In this document: one piece after another, positions 56,942 through 64,000 of the stretch | Numbering within the stretch: the stretch's first letter is position 1 | Layout of the letters: the number at the start of each line of letters is the position of its first letter | DNA from: DASRAU01 sp035638075 | GTDB lineage: Bacteria > Acidobacteriota > Polarisedimenticolia > Gp22-AA2 | NCBI GenBank assembly: GCA_035638075.1 | Contig: DASRAU010000015.1 | Location: 199,187-263,186, forward strand | Direction of reading: 5' to 3' | Length of the DNA: 64,000 nucleotides | Notes under the pieces: generated by a model | Seen by the model: only the letters and a program-made list of their open reading frames with translations | Databases searched by the model: none | What the model was told of the DNA's origin: nothing | Translations under genes and position numbers: made by a program

Positions 56942-57373
56942 ATGATCTTCCGGCGACGCGACCGGTCCGACGCGGAGAGTGAAGTTCCGGAGAGAGCCGA
57001 CGGGGTCCTCGAGCGCCTGCGCGGCGGCCCGCGCACGGTGATCGGATCGCAGACCCGCTTCCGCGGCACCCTCACCGGGCGCGGCCAGGTCCTGGTCTGC
57101 GGCACGCTGCGCGGCGGCATCGACCTGGCCGGGCCGCTCGCGGTCGCGCCGGGTGGCTGGGTCGAGGCCAACGTGGCCGTGGAGACGGCGCGGATCGGCG
57201 GACGGATCAGCGGCAGCCTGCGCGCCACCGAAAGCCTGCGCGTCGATGCCTCCGGCCGCCTCGAAGGCGAGATCGAGTCGCCCGTGATCGATCTCCACGC
57301 CGGCTCCATCCTCCGCGGACGCGCCTCCATCGTCGGAACCCGATCTCGCAACACAAACACCTCCGACCACTAG
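56942..57373 (+). CDS. bactofilin (polymer-forming cytoskeletal protein)
   Basis: A 143-residue protein with the bactofilin/DUF583 right-handed beta-helix: TVIGSQTRFRGTLTGRGQVLVCGTLRGGIDLAGPLAVAPGGW, then repeated short coils rich in G, V, I and A (RIGGRISGSLRATESLRVDASGRLEGEIES). Bactofilins self-assemble into filaments that organise cell shape, stalks or chromosome partition. The first ~30 residues are charged and disordered. The gene is monocistronic between tRNA-Gly and the signalling block; a terminator-like hairpin follows. Confidence 0.9.
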   Translation: MIFRRRDRSDAESEVPERADGVLERLRGGPRTVIGSQTRFRGTLTGRGQVLVCGTLRGGIDLAGPLAVAPGGWVEANVAVETARIGGRISGSLRATESLRVDASGRLEGEIESPVIDLHAGSILRGRASIVGTRSRNTNTSDH

Positions 57374-57393
57374 TCGCCGGCCTCCCTCGCGTT

Positions 57394-57426
57394 TCCGCCG
57401 GATGGCGGAGGCTTGACGTTCTTTTT
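57394..57426 (+). terminator. terminator-like hairpin after the bactofilin gene
   Basis: TCCGCC (57394-57399) pairs with GGCGGA (57404-57409) around GGAT, and a TTCTTTTT run follows about 10 bases later (57419-57426). A weak intrinsic terminator. Confidence 0.45.
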
Positions 57427-57435
57427 CCATTTCGT

Positions 57436-57450
57436 TGACAGAGATTGTCA
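57436..57450 (+). promoter_or_regulatory. inverted repeat, candidate upstream activator site
   Basis: TGACA-GAGAT-TGTCA, 80-95 bp before the -24 element of the sigma-54 promoter at 57530. The position is typical for an enhancer-binding protein's site. Confidence 0.4.
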
Positions 57451-57529
57451 CTTTGCTGACGGCACAGTCCGCGCGACCGGCCGGCGAGGCCGTTCTTCGC
57501 GCATTCGACGTGCTTTGCCCTGTCGGTTC

Positions 57530-57545
57530 CGTGGCACATCGCTTG
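57530..57545 (+). promoter_or_regulatory. sigma-54 (-24/-12) promoter of the signalling block
   Basis: TGGCAC-ATCGC-TTGCT, an exact match to the TGGCAC-N5-TTGCW core. An AGGAGGG ribosome-binding site (57566-57572) and GTG 57579 follow at suitable distances. Confidence 0.7.
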
Positions 57546-57578
57546 CTGTTCCGGCCTCCCGGGTCAGGAGGGCCGAGC

Positions 57579-59018
57579 GTGAAAGAGACGATTCTCATCG
57601 TGGACGACGACGAAGGGGTGCGGCAGATCCTCGCGACCGCGCTCGAGTCTTCCGGGCACGCCGCCACCGGCGTCGAGTCGGGCGAGCGCGCCCTGGCCGC
57701 GGTGCGGCAGGCTCCCATCGACCTGGTGATCCTCGACCTCGTGCTGCCCAAGGTGGACGGCCTGGAGGTCCTGCGCGAGATCACGACGGTGCGGCCCGAG
57801 ACCGCGGTGATCATGATCACCGGCTACGCCTCGGTCGAGACCGCCATCAAGGCCATGAAGATGGGGGCGGTGGACTACATCGTGAAGCCGTTCCGCATGG
57901 AGGAGGTCGAGCTGGTGGTGTCGCGCGCGCTGGAGCGCAGCCGGTTGCGGCGCGAGAACGCCGCGCTGCGCCGCGAGCTGCAGCGCTCCCTCGGCGCGCA
58001 GACGCTCGTCGGCCAGAGCCCCGAGATGCGCCGCGTCCAGCAGATGGTGGAGCAGGTCGCGTCGTCCCGCAGCACCGCGCTCATCACCGGCGGCCCCGGC
58101 ACCGGGAAGGAGCTGGTCGCCCGGGCGCTGCACCTGTCCGGCGAGCGCAAGGCCCAGCCGTTCGTTCCCGTGTCGTGCGCCGGCATCCCGGAGCCGCTGC
58201 TCGAGGACGAGCTCTTCGGTCACGTGCGCGGCGCCTTCCCCGAGGCCTCGGGCGATCGCGCCGGCCGCGTGCAGGCCGCCGAGGGCGGCACGTTGTTCCT
58301 CGACGAGGTGGCCGCCCTGTCGCCGCACCTGCAGGCGCGCCTGCTGCGCGTCATCCAGGAGCGGGAAGTGCAGCCGCTCGGAGCCGCGGCGCCCGTCCCC
58401 GTGGACGTGCGGGTCGTGGCCTCCACCACCGCCGATCTCAAGGCGCTGGTCGCCGAGGGGCGCTTCCGCGAGGATCTCTTCTACAAGCTCTCGGTGCTGC
58501 ACCTCGATCTGCCGGCGCTCAAGGAGCGTCGGGAGGACATCCCGGCCCTCGTGCACCACTTCCTGGCGCGCTTCAGCCGCGAGATGAACGTCCCGGCGAT
58601 GCGCATCGCGCCGGAGGCGATGCGCGTCCTGTGCGAGGCCGGCTGGCCGGGGAACGTCCGGCAGCTCGAGAACGTCCTGGAGCGGCTGGTGGCGTTGTCG
58701 TTCGGCAAGGACGTCATCGGCCGCGACGACCTGCCGCGCGATCTCCTGGACGAGGGGGCGATCGAGCTGCCGCTCCTGCACGTGGGTGGCGACGGCTTCT
58801 CGCTCGACGAGGTCCTCGCCAACTACGAGCAGCGGATGCTCTACCAGGCCCTCGAGCACTCCGGCTGGGTGAAGACCCGCGCCGCCGAGATGCTGAAGAT
58901 CAAGAGGACGACCCTGATCGAGAAGATGAAGCGGCTCGGAATCCCGCTGAAGGGACACGCCGAGACCGAAGGGGCCGAGCCGGCCGAGCCGCTCGCGGTC
59001 TCGGGAGCGCGCCGTTGA
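57579..59018 (+). CDS. NtrC-family response regulator with altered sigma-54-contact loop
   Basis: A 479-residue protein (GTG 57579, AGGAGGG upstream). Receiver (1-120) with IVDDDEGVRQ, phospho-Asp in LVILDLVLPKVDG, MITGYAS and IVKPF; AAA+ domain (about 145-385) with Walker A GGPGTGKEL, Walker B GGTLFLDEV and the arginine region FREDLFYKLSVLHL; a Fis-type helix-turn-helix at the C-terminus (TRAAEMLKIKRTTLIEKMKRLGI). The sigma-54-contact loop GAFTGA is GAFPEA (residues 218-223), losing the Thr-Gly that touches sigma-54. It may therefore work as a plain DNA-binding regulator, or on a different partner. First gene of the block. Confidence 0.92.
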   Translation: MKETILIVDDDEGVRQILATALESSGHAATGVESGERALAAVRQAPIDLVILDLVLPKVDGLEVLREITTVRPETAVIMITGYASVETAIKAMKMGAVDYIVKPFRMEEVELVVSRALERSRLRRENAALRRELQRSLGAQTLVGQSPEMRRVQQMVEQVASSRSTALITGGPGTGKELVARALHLSGERKAQPFVPVSCAGIPEPLLEDELFGHVRGAFPEASGDRAGRVQAAEGGTLFLDEVAALSPHLQARLLRVIQEREVQPLGAAAPVPVDVRVVASTTADLKALVAEGRFREDLFYKLSVLHLDLPALKERREDIPALVHHFLARFSREMNVPAMRIAPEAMRVLCEAGWPGNVRQLENVLERLVALSFGKDVIGRDDLPRDLLDEGAIELPLLHVGGDGFSLDEVLANYEQRMLYQALEHSGWVKTRAAEMLKIKRTTLIEKMKRLGIPLKGHAETEGAEPAEPLAVSGARR

Positions 59019-59028
59019 CGTCTTTGCC

Positions 59029-59058
59029 TTGAGCGGGCGTCCGTAACTGTGGTAAGGT
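59029..59058 (+). promoter_or_regulatory. putative sigma-70 promoter of the PilZ-receiver-EAL-kinase genes
   Basis: TTGAGC (59029-59034), 18-bp spacer, TAAGGT (59053-59058). The ATG of the next gene is at 59151. Confidence 0.4.
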
Positions 59059-59150
59059 CCGGCCGCGTCGACGGGGCAGCCGACACCGCGTCGCATCCGG
59101 CCCCCAGCCAGGTCACGCGCCGCCCGCGCGGTCCAAGATCGAGAGGATCC

Positions 59151-59828
59151 ATGGCCTCTCTCCTGATGGTCGATCACGCTCCGCTCTTCCGGTTGCTGGA
59201 GTCCACCTGCGCCCGGAGGAGCGGCTGGAGCCTGCGCTCCGCCCCGACCGCGGAGGATCTCCTGGTCAAGGCGCGCGCCGAGCGTCCCGATGTCATCGTC
59301 CTGAGCGGCCCCATCGGCGACGCCAAGGCGTTCGCGTCGCGGCTGCGCGCCGACGCGGCCCTGGCCGCCGTTCCAATCCTGGCCATCGGGCAGGAGGCCG
59401 ACCTCGAGGCGGCCGTGCGCGCCGGGGCCGGCGCCGCCATCGCCTGGCCGACGGCCGAATCCGACCTCGAAGAGCCGCTCGCGCGCCTGATGCACGAAAC
59501 GCGGCGGGCCTGGCGCCGCCGCGCCATCCGTCTCGCCGCCACGCTCGACGCCGGCGCCGGGATGCGCCGCGTGTGGCTCCGCGACATCGGCCCGGGAGGC
59601 GCTTTCGTCCTGACCTCCGGCGGACCCGCCGTGGGCACCGCCGTCGCCCTCGAGCTGCATCTCCCGGAAACCGCCGGGACCCGTGACATCCGGGCGCACG
59701 GCGTCGTGGTGCGCCGCGTGGACGAGGTCCAAGGAGACTGGCGCGTCCCCGGCATCGCCATCCGCTTCACCGACTCCGACCCGGATCGCACCGGCCGCCT
59801 CGAATCCTTCGTGCGGACAGGCTCCTAG
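59151..59828 (+). CDS. pseudo-receiver plus PilZ domain protein
   Basis: A 225-residue protein. The N-terminal ~115 residues have the receiver fold (SLLMVDHAPLFRLLEST) but the phosphorylatable Asp is serine (VIVLSGPIGD), the acidic pair is reduced to one Asp, and the KPF lysine is absent (AWPTAES), so it should not be phosphorylated. A PilZ domain (about 120-220) follows with RRAIR matching the RxxxR c-di-GMP motif and DIGPGGAFV as the second motif. It probably reads c-di-GMP through PilZ and docks signalling partners via the pseudo-receiver. It is followed after 6 bp by the receiver gene. Confidence 0.8.
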   Translation: MASLLMVDHAPLFRLLESTCARRSGWSLRSAPTAEDLLVKARAERPDVIVLSGPIGDAKAFASRLRADAALAAVPILAIGQEADLEAAVRAGAGAAIAWPTAESDLEEPLARLMHETRRAWRRRAIRLAATLDAGAGMRRVWLRDIGPGGAFVLTSGGPAVGTAVALELHLPETAGTRDIRAHGVVVRRVDEVQGDWRVPGIAIRFTDSDPDRTGRLESFVRTGS

Positions 59829-59834
59829 GACGCC

Positions 59835-60227
59835 GTGGCCGAGACCGTCCTGGTGGTGGACGACGACCGCGACATCCTCGATCTCGCCCGTCTCGTCCTC
59901 GAGGATGGCGGCTACCAGGTGATCGCCGCCCCTTCGGGTCAGGCGGCGCTCGACCACGCCGCACAGAGCCGCCCCGACCTGATCCTCCTCGACGTCAACA
60001 TGCCCGGCATGGACGGCTGGGAGGTCCTCAAGATCCTCAAGGTGGACGAGCGCACCCAGGAGATCCCCGTGGCGCTGTTCACCATCAAGAGCCAGGTGCG
60101 CGACCGCGTGCTCGGCCTGCAGGGCGGCGCGTGCGACTACATCGCCAAGCCGTTCGCGCAGGACGAGCTCCTGGCCCGGGTGCGCCGGATCCTGGACGGC
60201 GTGCGCGACGGACAGGTGGGGACATGA
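59835..60227 (+). CDS. single-domain response regulator
   Basis: A 130-residue receiver from GTG 59835. All phosphorylation residues are present: VVDDDRD, Asp in LILLDVNMPGMDG, Thr in LFTIKSQ and Lys in YIAKPF. It has no output domain, so it acts by docking, like CheY or Spo0F, perhaps as phosphate carrier between the kinase at 61.6 kb and other proteins of the block. Its stop codon overlaps the EAL gene's ATG (ATGA). Confidence 0.92.
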   Translation: MAETVLVVDDDRDILDLARLVLEDGGYQVIAAPSGQAALDHAAQSRPDLILLDVNMPGMDGWEVLKILKVDERTQEIPVALFTIKSQVRDRVLGLQGGACDYIAKPFAQDELLARVRRILDGVRDGQVGT

Positions 60228-61549
60228 AAGCGGGACTCCCGGACGAGGACTGGGCCGGCGAGGCGGAGCGCCTGCGGGCGGGGCTCCTGCGGCTCAAGGG
60301 CGCGCTGCACGATCGCGTCACCGGCCTCTTCTCCTGGCACCTCTACGTGGACCAGCTCGCCAGCCACGCGGATCACGGGCGTCTCGGGGTGCTCGCGCTC
60401 GAGTTCCCGACGCTGGCTGCGGTGGAAGCGGCCCGCGGCTTCGAGCTGTCGGACCGGATCCTCCGGGAGGCGGCGCAGGCGCTCCTGGCGTGCCGCGGCC
60501 GCGAGCTTCCCGAAGCGGCGCTCCTCGCCCTCGACGGGGCGCACGGCGACAGCTTCCTGGTGTTCGTCCCGCAGGCTTCGGACGCCGACGCTCCGGACGA
60601 ACGCCTGGCCGATCTGGCGGCGCGTCTCGGCGCCGCGCTCGACGGGCACCTGGCAAAGGCACCGGGCGACCGGCCGCGCCTCGAGTGCGCCGTCGGCGAC
60701 GCGATGGTCAGCCCCGCCCCCGCGGCCCGCTTCGAGCGCCGCCTGCACCAGGCGATCCGCGAGGCGCGCGGCATCGGTCGCCGCGGCGCGGCGCGCCGCG
60801 AGGACGCCCGGGGTGCCGAGGCGCGCGCCATCCTCGAAGCCGGCACGCTGACGACGCACTACCAGCCGATCGTGGACATGGAGCACGGCGCCATCATGGC
60901 CTACGAGGCGCTGACGCGCGGACCGGCGAAGAGCCCGCTCGAAGGACCCGATGCGCTGTTCGCCACCTGCCAGGAGGCGCGGCTGCACAACGAGCTCGAT
61001 CGCTTGTGCCGCCGCAACGCGGTGCGCAACGCGAGGGGCATCGACCGCGACAAGAAGCTCTTCCTGAACTGCCTGCCGGAATCCCTCGGATCGCCCGGCT
61101 TCGCCGACGACGCGTTCCGCGCGGCGCTGTCGGAGGCGGACCTCGAGCCGCGCCACCTCGTCCTGGAGATCACCGAGCGCACCTCGATCGACGATTTCGA
61201 GGCGTTCGGCCGCGGCCTCGAGCCTTTGCGGCGGCAGGGCTTCCTCGTCGCCATCGACGACGTCGGCACCGGGTACTCGTCGCTGCAGACTTTGACCGAG
61301 GTGCAGCCCGAGTTCATCAAGGTCGATCTCTCGCTCGTCAAGAACATCCACCGCAGCCTCATCAAGCAGGAGCTGGTGCATTCGCTGCTCCAGGTGGGAG
61401 CGCGCATCGGCGCGCAGCTGATCGCCGAGGGCATCGAATGCGAGGAGGAGACGCGCACGCTGCGGCGCTGCGGCGTCCGCTACGGCCAGGGGTACTGGTT
61501 CGCGCGCCCCGGCCCCGGCTTCCCCGGCCTCCAGCCGCGGCCGGCCTGA
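60224..61549 (+). CDS. c-di-GMP phosphodiesterase with degenerate GGDEF and EAL domain
   Basis: A 441-residue protein. Residues about 25-205 look like a GGDEF fold (LHDRVTGLFSWHLYVDQL) but the active site is GAHGDSF instead of GGDEF, so it should not make c-di-GMP. The EAL domain (about 205-430) retains the catalytic set: E228 in YEALTR, Asn in LFLNCLPESL, Glu in LEITERTS, DD in AIDDVGTGYSSL, Lys in FIKVDLSLVKNI and the Glu in AEGIECEEE. It probably hydrolyses c-di-GMP, lowering the level read by the neighbouring PilZ protein. Confidence 0.9.
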   Translation: MKAGLPDEDWAGEAERLRAGLLRLKGALHDRVTGLFSWHLYVDQLASHADHGRLGVLALEFPTLAAVEAARGFELSDRILREAAQALLACRGRELPEAALLALDGAHGDSFLVFVPQASDADAPDERLADLAARLGAALDGHLAKAPGDRPRLECAVGDAMVSPAPAARFERRLHQAIREARGIGRRGAARREDARGAEARAILEAGTLTTHYQPIVDMEHGAIMAYEALTRGPAKSPLEGPDALFATCQEARLHNELDRLCRRNAVRNARGIDRDKKLFLNCLPESLGSPGFADDAFRAALSEADLEPRHLVLEITERTSIDDFEAFGRGLEPLRRQGFLVAIDDVGTGYSSLQTLTEVQPEFIKVDLSLVKNIHRSLIKQELVHSLLQVGARIGAQLIAEGIECEEETRTLRRCGVRYGQGYWFARPGPGFPGLQPRPA

Positions 61550-61562
61550 GGCGCGCGTCCTC

Positions 61563-63845
61563 ATGGAAACCATCCCGATCGGCTCGCTCCTTTCCGGCAT
61601 CGTCGCCGCCGGCCTGCTGGCGGCGATCCTCGTCTGCGCCATTCACCTGGCGCGGCTGCGCGGCGCGGCGCGCCGTCTCGGCGGCCGCGTCGAAGCGGTG
61701 CGCCGGCATCCGCTCATCGGGGAAGTCGGACCGGAGCCGCAGAGCCCGCTCGGCGACGTCGAGCGCTCGTTCCAGGGGCTGGTCGAAGGTTTGCGCGACG
61801 AAGTGCGGCGCTCGCAGGAGCGGACCGCCTCGCTGCAGGCGCTGGCCGAGGGCCCGGCCGACCTCGGCCTCATCGGACTCGACGCGGAATGGATCGTCAC
61901 CTCGTTCAGCCGCGGAGCGGTCCGCCTGACCGGCTGGCCCGCCGACGAGATCACCGGGCGGCACGTCGAGGCCCTGTTCGCCTCCGGCGAATGGGAGCGC
62001 CTGCTCGTGAAGCTGGCGCGCAAGAGCCTGCGCGAAGCGGGGTTCGTCGAGCCCGTGCGCCTGCTGCGCCGCGACGGGCAGGTCGTCGCCTCGAACATCT
62101 CCGCCGGGCCGGCCGGCGCCGGCGGGGGGACCCTGCTCGTGGCGCGCGACCTGAGCGCCGAGCAGGAGATCGAACGGCGCCTGCGCGTTTCGGAAGAACG
62201 CCACCGGCGCCTGGTCGAGGAGGTGCAGGACGGCGTCCTCGTTCTGCAGGATGGGCGCATCGCCTACGCCAACCCGGCGCTGGCGGGCCTTCTCGGCGCG
62301 ACGGCGGAGGCGCTCCGCGGGCGCGCCTTCAAGGACTTCGTGGACACGCGGGACCTGCTGCGCATTCTCGATCGGCTCGGCCGGGCCGAGCGCGGCGAGG
62401 AGACGCGCGGCGAGACCTCCTGCCGCCTCGCGGCGCCGGGGCAGCCGACGGTCGAGGCGCGCCTCACCTGGTCGGCGACCGAGTACCGCGAACGCCGGGC
62501 CATCTTCTGCACCGTCGCCGATCTGAGCGCCCGCGCCCGCTCCGAGCGCGCCATCGCCGAGAGCGAGGCGCGGCTGCGGGCCGCCCTCGACGCGGCCTCC
62601 GACCCGCTGGCGCTCCTGCAGGAGGCGGGCGGGGACTGGACGGTGATGCAGGCGAACCGGGCCTTCGAGGCCCTGCTGCCCGCCGGCGCCTCGGGGCCGA
62701 CGGGACTGCGCGCCGCCGATCTCTTCGAGCGGCTCACGGGCCAGGCGGCGGGCCGCGAGCTCCTGACCGGAGTGCTCGCCGATGCCCGGCAGGGCCGGGA
62801 AGCGCGGCGCGAAGGCATCGAGCTGCTCGCCGCGGGGCGAACGCTCCTCGTCGATCTGGTGGCGGCGCCGGTGCGTGGATCGGGGGCGTCGGCCGAGGCC
62901 GCCGGCGTCGTCGTGACGCTGCGCGACGTCACGGCCAGGGCGGGGCAGGAGCGGGCGCTGCGGGGTGATGTGGACGCGCTCACGACGACCACGCGCGAGC
63001 TGGAGCGCTCCCTCAAGGAGCTGGCGGAGGCGCGCGCCTCGCTCCAGGAGCGCAACGCCCAGCTCGAGCGCCTGAACGGCGAGCTGCGGTCGCTCGACGA
63101 GATGAAGTCGAACCTTTTGGCCAACGTGTCGCACGAGCTGCACACCCCGCTCGTGTCGATCAAGGGCTACACCGAGATGATCCTCAAGAGGAAGCTCGGG
63201 CCCCTGACACCGGAGCAGGAGCGCGGCCTGCTCGTGGCGCAGAAGAACATCGACCGGCTCATCGAGCTCATCGACAACCTGCTGTCGTTCGCCCGCCTCG
63301 AGACCGGGGAGACGCAGCTGCGCATCGAGGACGTGCCCCTCTTCCAGCTGGTGGACGAGGCGATCGAGCTCGTCGCCGAGCGCGTCAAGCGGCGCAACAT
63401 CTCGATCACGACGCAGTACGAAGGCGACGACCTGGTGGTGCGCGGCGATCGCGTCAAGGTCGGCCAGGTGTTCACCAACCTCCTCACCAACGCCGTGAAG
63501 TTCAACCGCGACGGCGGTCGCATCGCCGTGGCGGCGCGGCGCGGCCGCGGCGGCTTCGTCGAGGTGGAGGTGGCCGACACCGGCATCGGCATCCCGCCGG
63601 AGGAGCAGGAGAAGATCTTCGAGCGCTTCTACCAGGTCGAAGCCGGGCCGCGCCGTCGCTACGAGGGGACGGGCATCGGGCTCGCCATCGTGCGCGACAT
63701 CCTGCGCCTGCACGGCGGCAGCATCCGGGTGCAGAGCACGCCCGGGCAGGGATCCACCTTCCAGTTCACCCTGCCGCTCGGGCGCAAGGCCGACGGCAGC
63801 GCGCCGCAGTCCTCCGGAAGAAACCGCACCTCCGACCAGGCCTAG
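61563..63845 (+). CDS. multi-PAS sensor histidine kinase
   Basis: A 760-residue membrane-anchored kinase. One N-terminal helix (about 10-28, LLSGIVAAGLLAAILVCAIHLA), three PAS domains (about 100-200, 205-330 and 335-450), a coiled coil (455-520), HisKA with the phospho-His in NVSHELHTPLVSIKGY (about residue 523) and HATPase (about 620-745) with VFTNLLTNAVKFN (N box), DTGIGIPPEEQ (G1) and GTGIGLAIVRDI (G2). PAS domains can bind ligands or haem, so the kinase probably senses an internal signal. It starts 13 bp after the EAL gene and is the natural kinase for the receivers of the block. Confidence 0.93.
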   Translation: METIPIGSLLSGIVAAGLLAAILVCAIHLARLRGAARRLGGRVEAVRRHPLIGEVGPEPQSPLGDVERSFQGLVEGLRDEVRRSQERTASLQALAEGPADLGLIGLDAEWIVTSFSRGAVRLTGWPADEITGRHVEALFASGEWERLLVKLARKSLREAGFVEPVRLLRRDGQVVASNISAGPAGAGGGTLLVARDLSAEQEIERRLRVSEERHRRLVEEVQDGVLVLQDGRIAYANPALAGLLGATAEALRGRAFKDFVDTRDLLRILDRLGRAERGEETRGETSCRLAAPGQPTVEARLTWSATEYRERRAIFCTVADLSARARSERAIAESEARLRAALDAASDPLALLQEAGGDWTVMQANRAFEALLPAGASGPTGLRAADLFERLTGQAAGRELLTGVLADARQGREARREGIELLAAGRTLLVDLVAAPVRGSGASAEAAGVVVTLRDVTARAGQERALRGDVDALTTTTRELERSLKELAEARASLQERNAQLERLNGELRSLDEMKSNLLANVSHELHTPLVSIKGYTEMILKRKLGPLTPEQERGLLVAQKNIDRLIELIDNLLSFARLETGETQLRIEDVPLFQLVDEAIELVAERVKRRNISITTQYEGDDLVVRGDRVKVGQVFTNLLTNAVKFNRDGGRIAVAARRGRGGFVEVEVADTGIGIPPEEQEKIFERFYQVEAGPRRRYEGTGIGLAIVRDILRLHGGSIRVQSTPGQGSTFQFTLPLGRKADGSAPQSSGRNRTSDQA

Positions 63846-64000
63846 CTGTGATTTCTAAAGACGTTGTTCACACTTTTCGACTCTTCCAGGGCACCGACCG
63901 TACCTGCTCTCTTACTGAAGGCGTTGGTAGTAGGGCTCTTCACGGGATGCGTCCTAGACTGAGGTCGGTCGGGGTTGTGAACAACCTCTTGAGAAACCAC
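63846..64000. other. AT-richer intergenic region with two inverted DnaA-box-like sites
   Basis: No ORF is seen in the last 155 bp. TTGTTCACA (63864-63872) and TGTGAACAA (63976-63984) form a 10-bp inverted repeat GTTGTTCACA/TGTGAACAAC about 103 bp apart. The motif is one base from the DnaA-box pattern TTGTNCACA as used in GC-rich genomes. It could also be an operator pair upstream of the next gene, which is outside the window. Confidence 0.4.

Noticed and set aside
57434..57460. TTGACA near 57435 as a sigma-70 promoter
   Set aside because: No -10 at 16-18 bp; it fits better as one arm of the TGACA/TGTCA inverted repeat upstream of the sigma-54 element.

Overview
The window is a GC-rich chromosomal segment from a Gram-negative bacterium. 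Outer-membrane proteins (an Omp85 barrel, a small beta-barrel), Lgt and LspA, a bactofilin, NtrY/NtrC-type signalling, two sigma-54-like promoters, DUF2203, DUF4388 and large secreted FG-GAP/beta-helix and thrombospondin-3-repeat proteins together suggest an uncultured member of Acidobacteriota or a neighbouring phylum. That placement is inferred from gene content only; no rRNA gene is present.

Layout. 1-3.9 kb: the N-terminal two thirds or so of a very large NtrY-like sensor kinase (runs off the left edge) behind a small exported protein. 4.0-5.4 kb: a TusA-like sulfur carrier overlapping a PP-loop tRNA-thiolation-type ATPase. 5.43-5.63 kb: tRNA-Val(CAC) and tRNA-Ala(CGC). 5.6-11.9 kb: a 6.2-kb integrative element, visibly lower in GC, inserted in the 3' half of tRNA-Ala and bounded by perfect 48-bp direct repeats. 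It carries a tyrosine integrase, a ribbon-helix-helix protein, three small membrane/exported proteins (one Rap1a/Tai immunity-like), a DUF3800 protein and a RepA-like ATPase. 12-21 kb: mostly leftward housekeeping genes (M28 peptidase, TruA with a 302-residue repeat extension, RmuC, an RlmI-type methyltransferase, hutU, hutH). 21-24 kb: purA and a PLP decarboxylase. 24-28 kb: a hybrid kinase with a histidine-less Hpt domain, its response regulator, and rfbC. 28-29.6 kb: a PhyH-like dioxygenase between tRNA-Lys and tRNA-Glu. 29.6-47.6 kb: cell-envelope and exported proteins (giant beta-helix protein, DUF748/AsmA-like protein, APC permease, Omp85 protein, beta-barrel, TSP3 protein, lipoprotein) mixed with SDR, DksA-like, DUF2203, RlmD-like and DUF4388 genes. 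47.7-53.8 kb: the leftward operon ileS-lspA-lgt-rluD-DUF2520. 53.9-57.4 kb: cysteine desulfurase, an FHA/zinc-ribbon protein, mnmA, tRNA-Gly(CCC) and bactofilin. 57.6-63.8 kb: a rightward signalling block (NtrC-like regulator, pseudo-receiver-PilZ, receiver, degenerate GGDEF-EAL, multi-PAS kinase).

How the genes fit together. Two sulfur-relay modules feed tRNA thiolation (TusA + PP-loop enzyme; cysteine desulfurase + MnmA). The 57.6-63.8 kb block looks like one phosphorelay/c-di-GMP unit whose first gene has a textbook sigma-54 promoter although its own sigma-54-contact loop is degenerate. Promoters in this genome are easy to read (TTGACA-like, 16-18 bp spacer, TAnnnT-like). Several sit only 6-10 bp before a start codon, implying leaderless transcripts, and two divergent pairs overlap at an inverted -35 hexamer.

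Stretches without clear genes: 6860-7156 (only a doubtful small ORF), 11358-11811 (no intact gene; an integrase-tail-like fragment), and 63846-64000 (two inverted DnaA-box-like sites). No CRISPR array, IS element or rRNA was seen.
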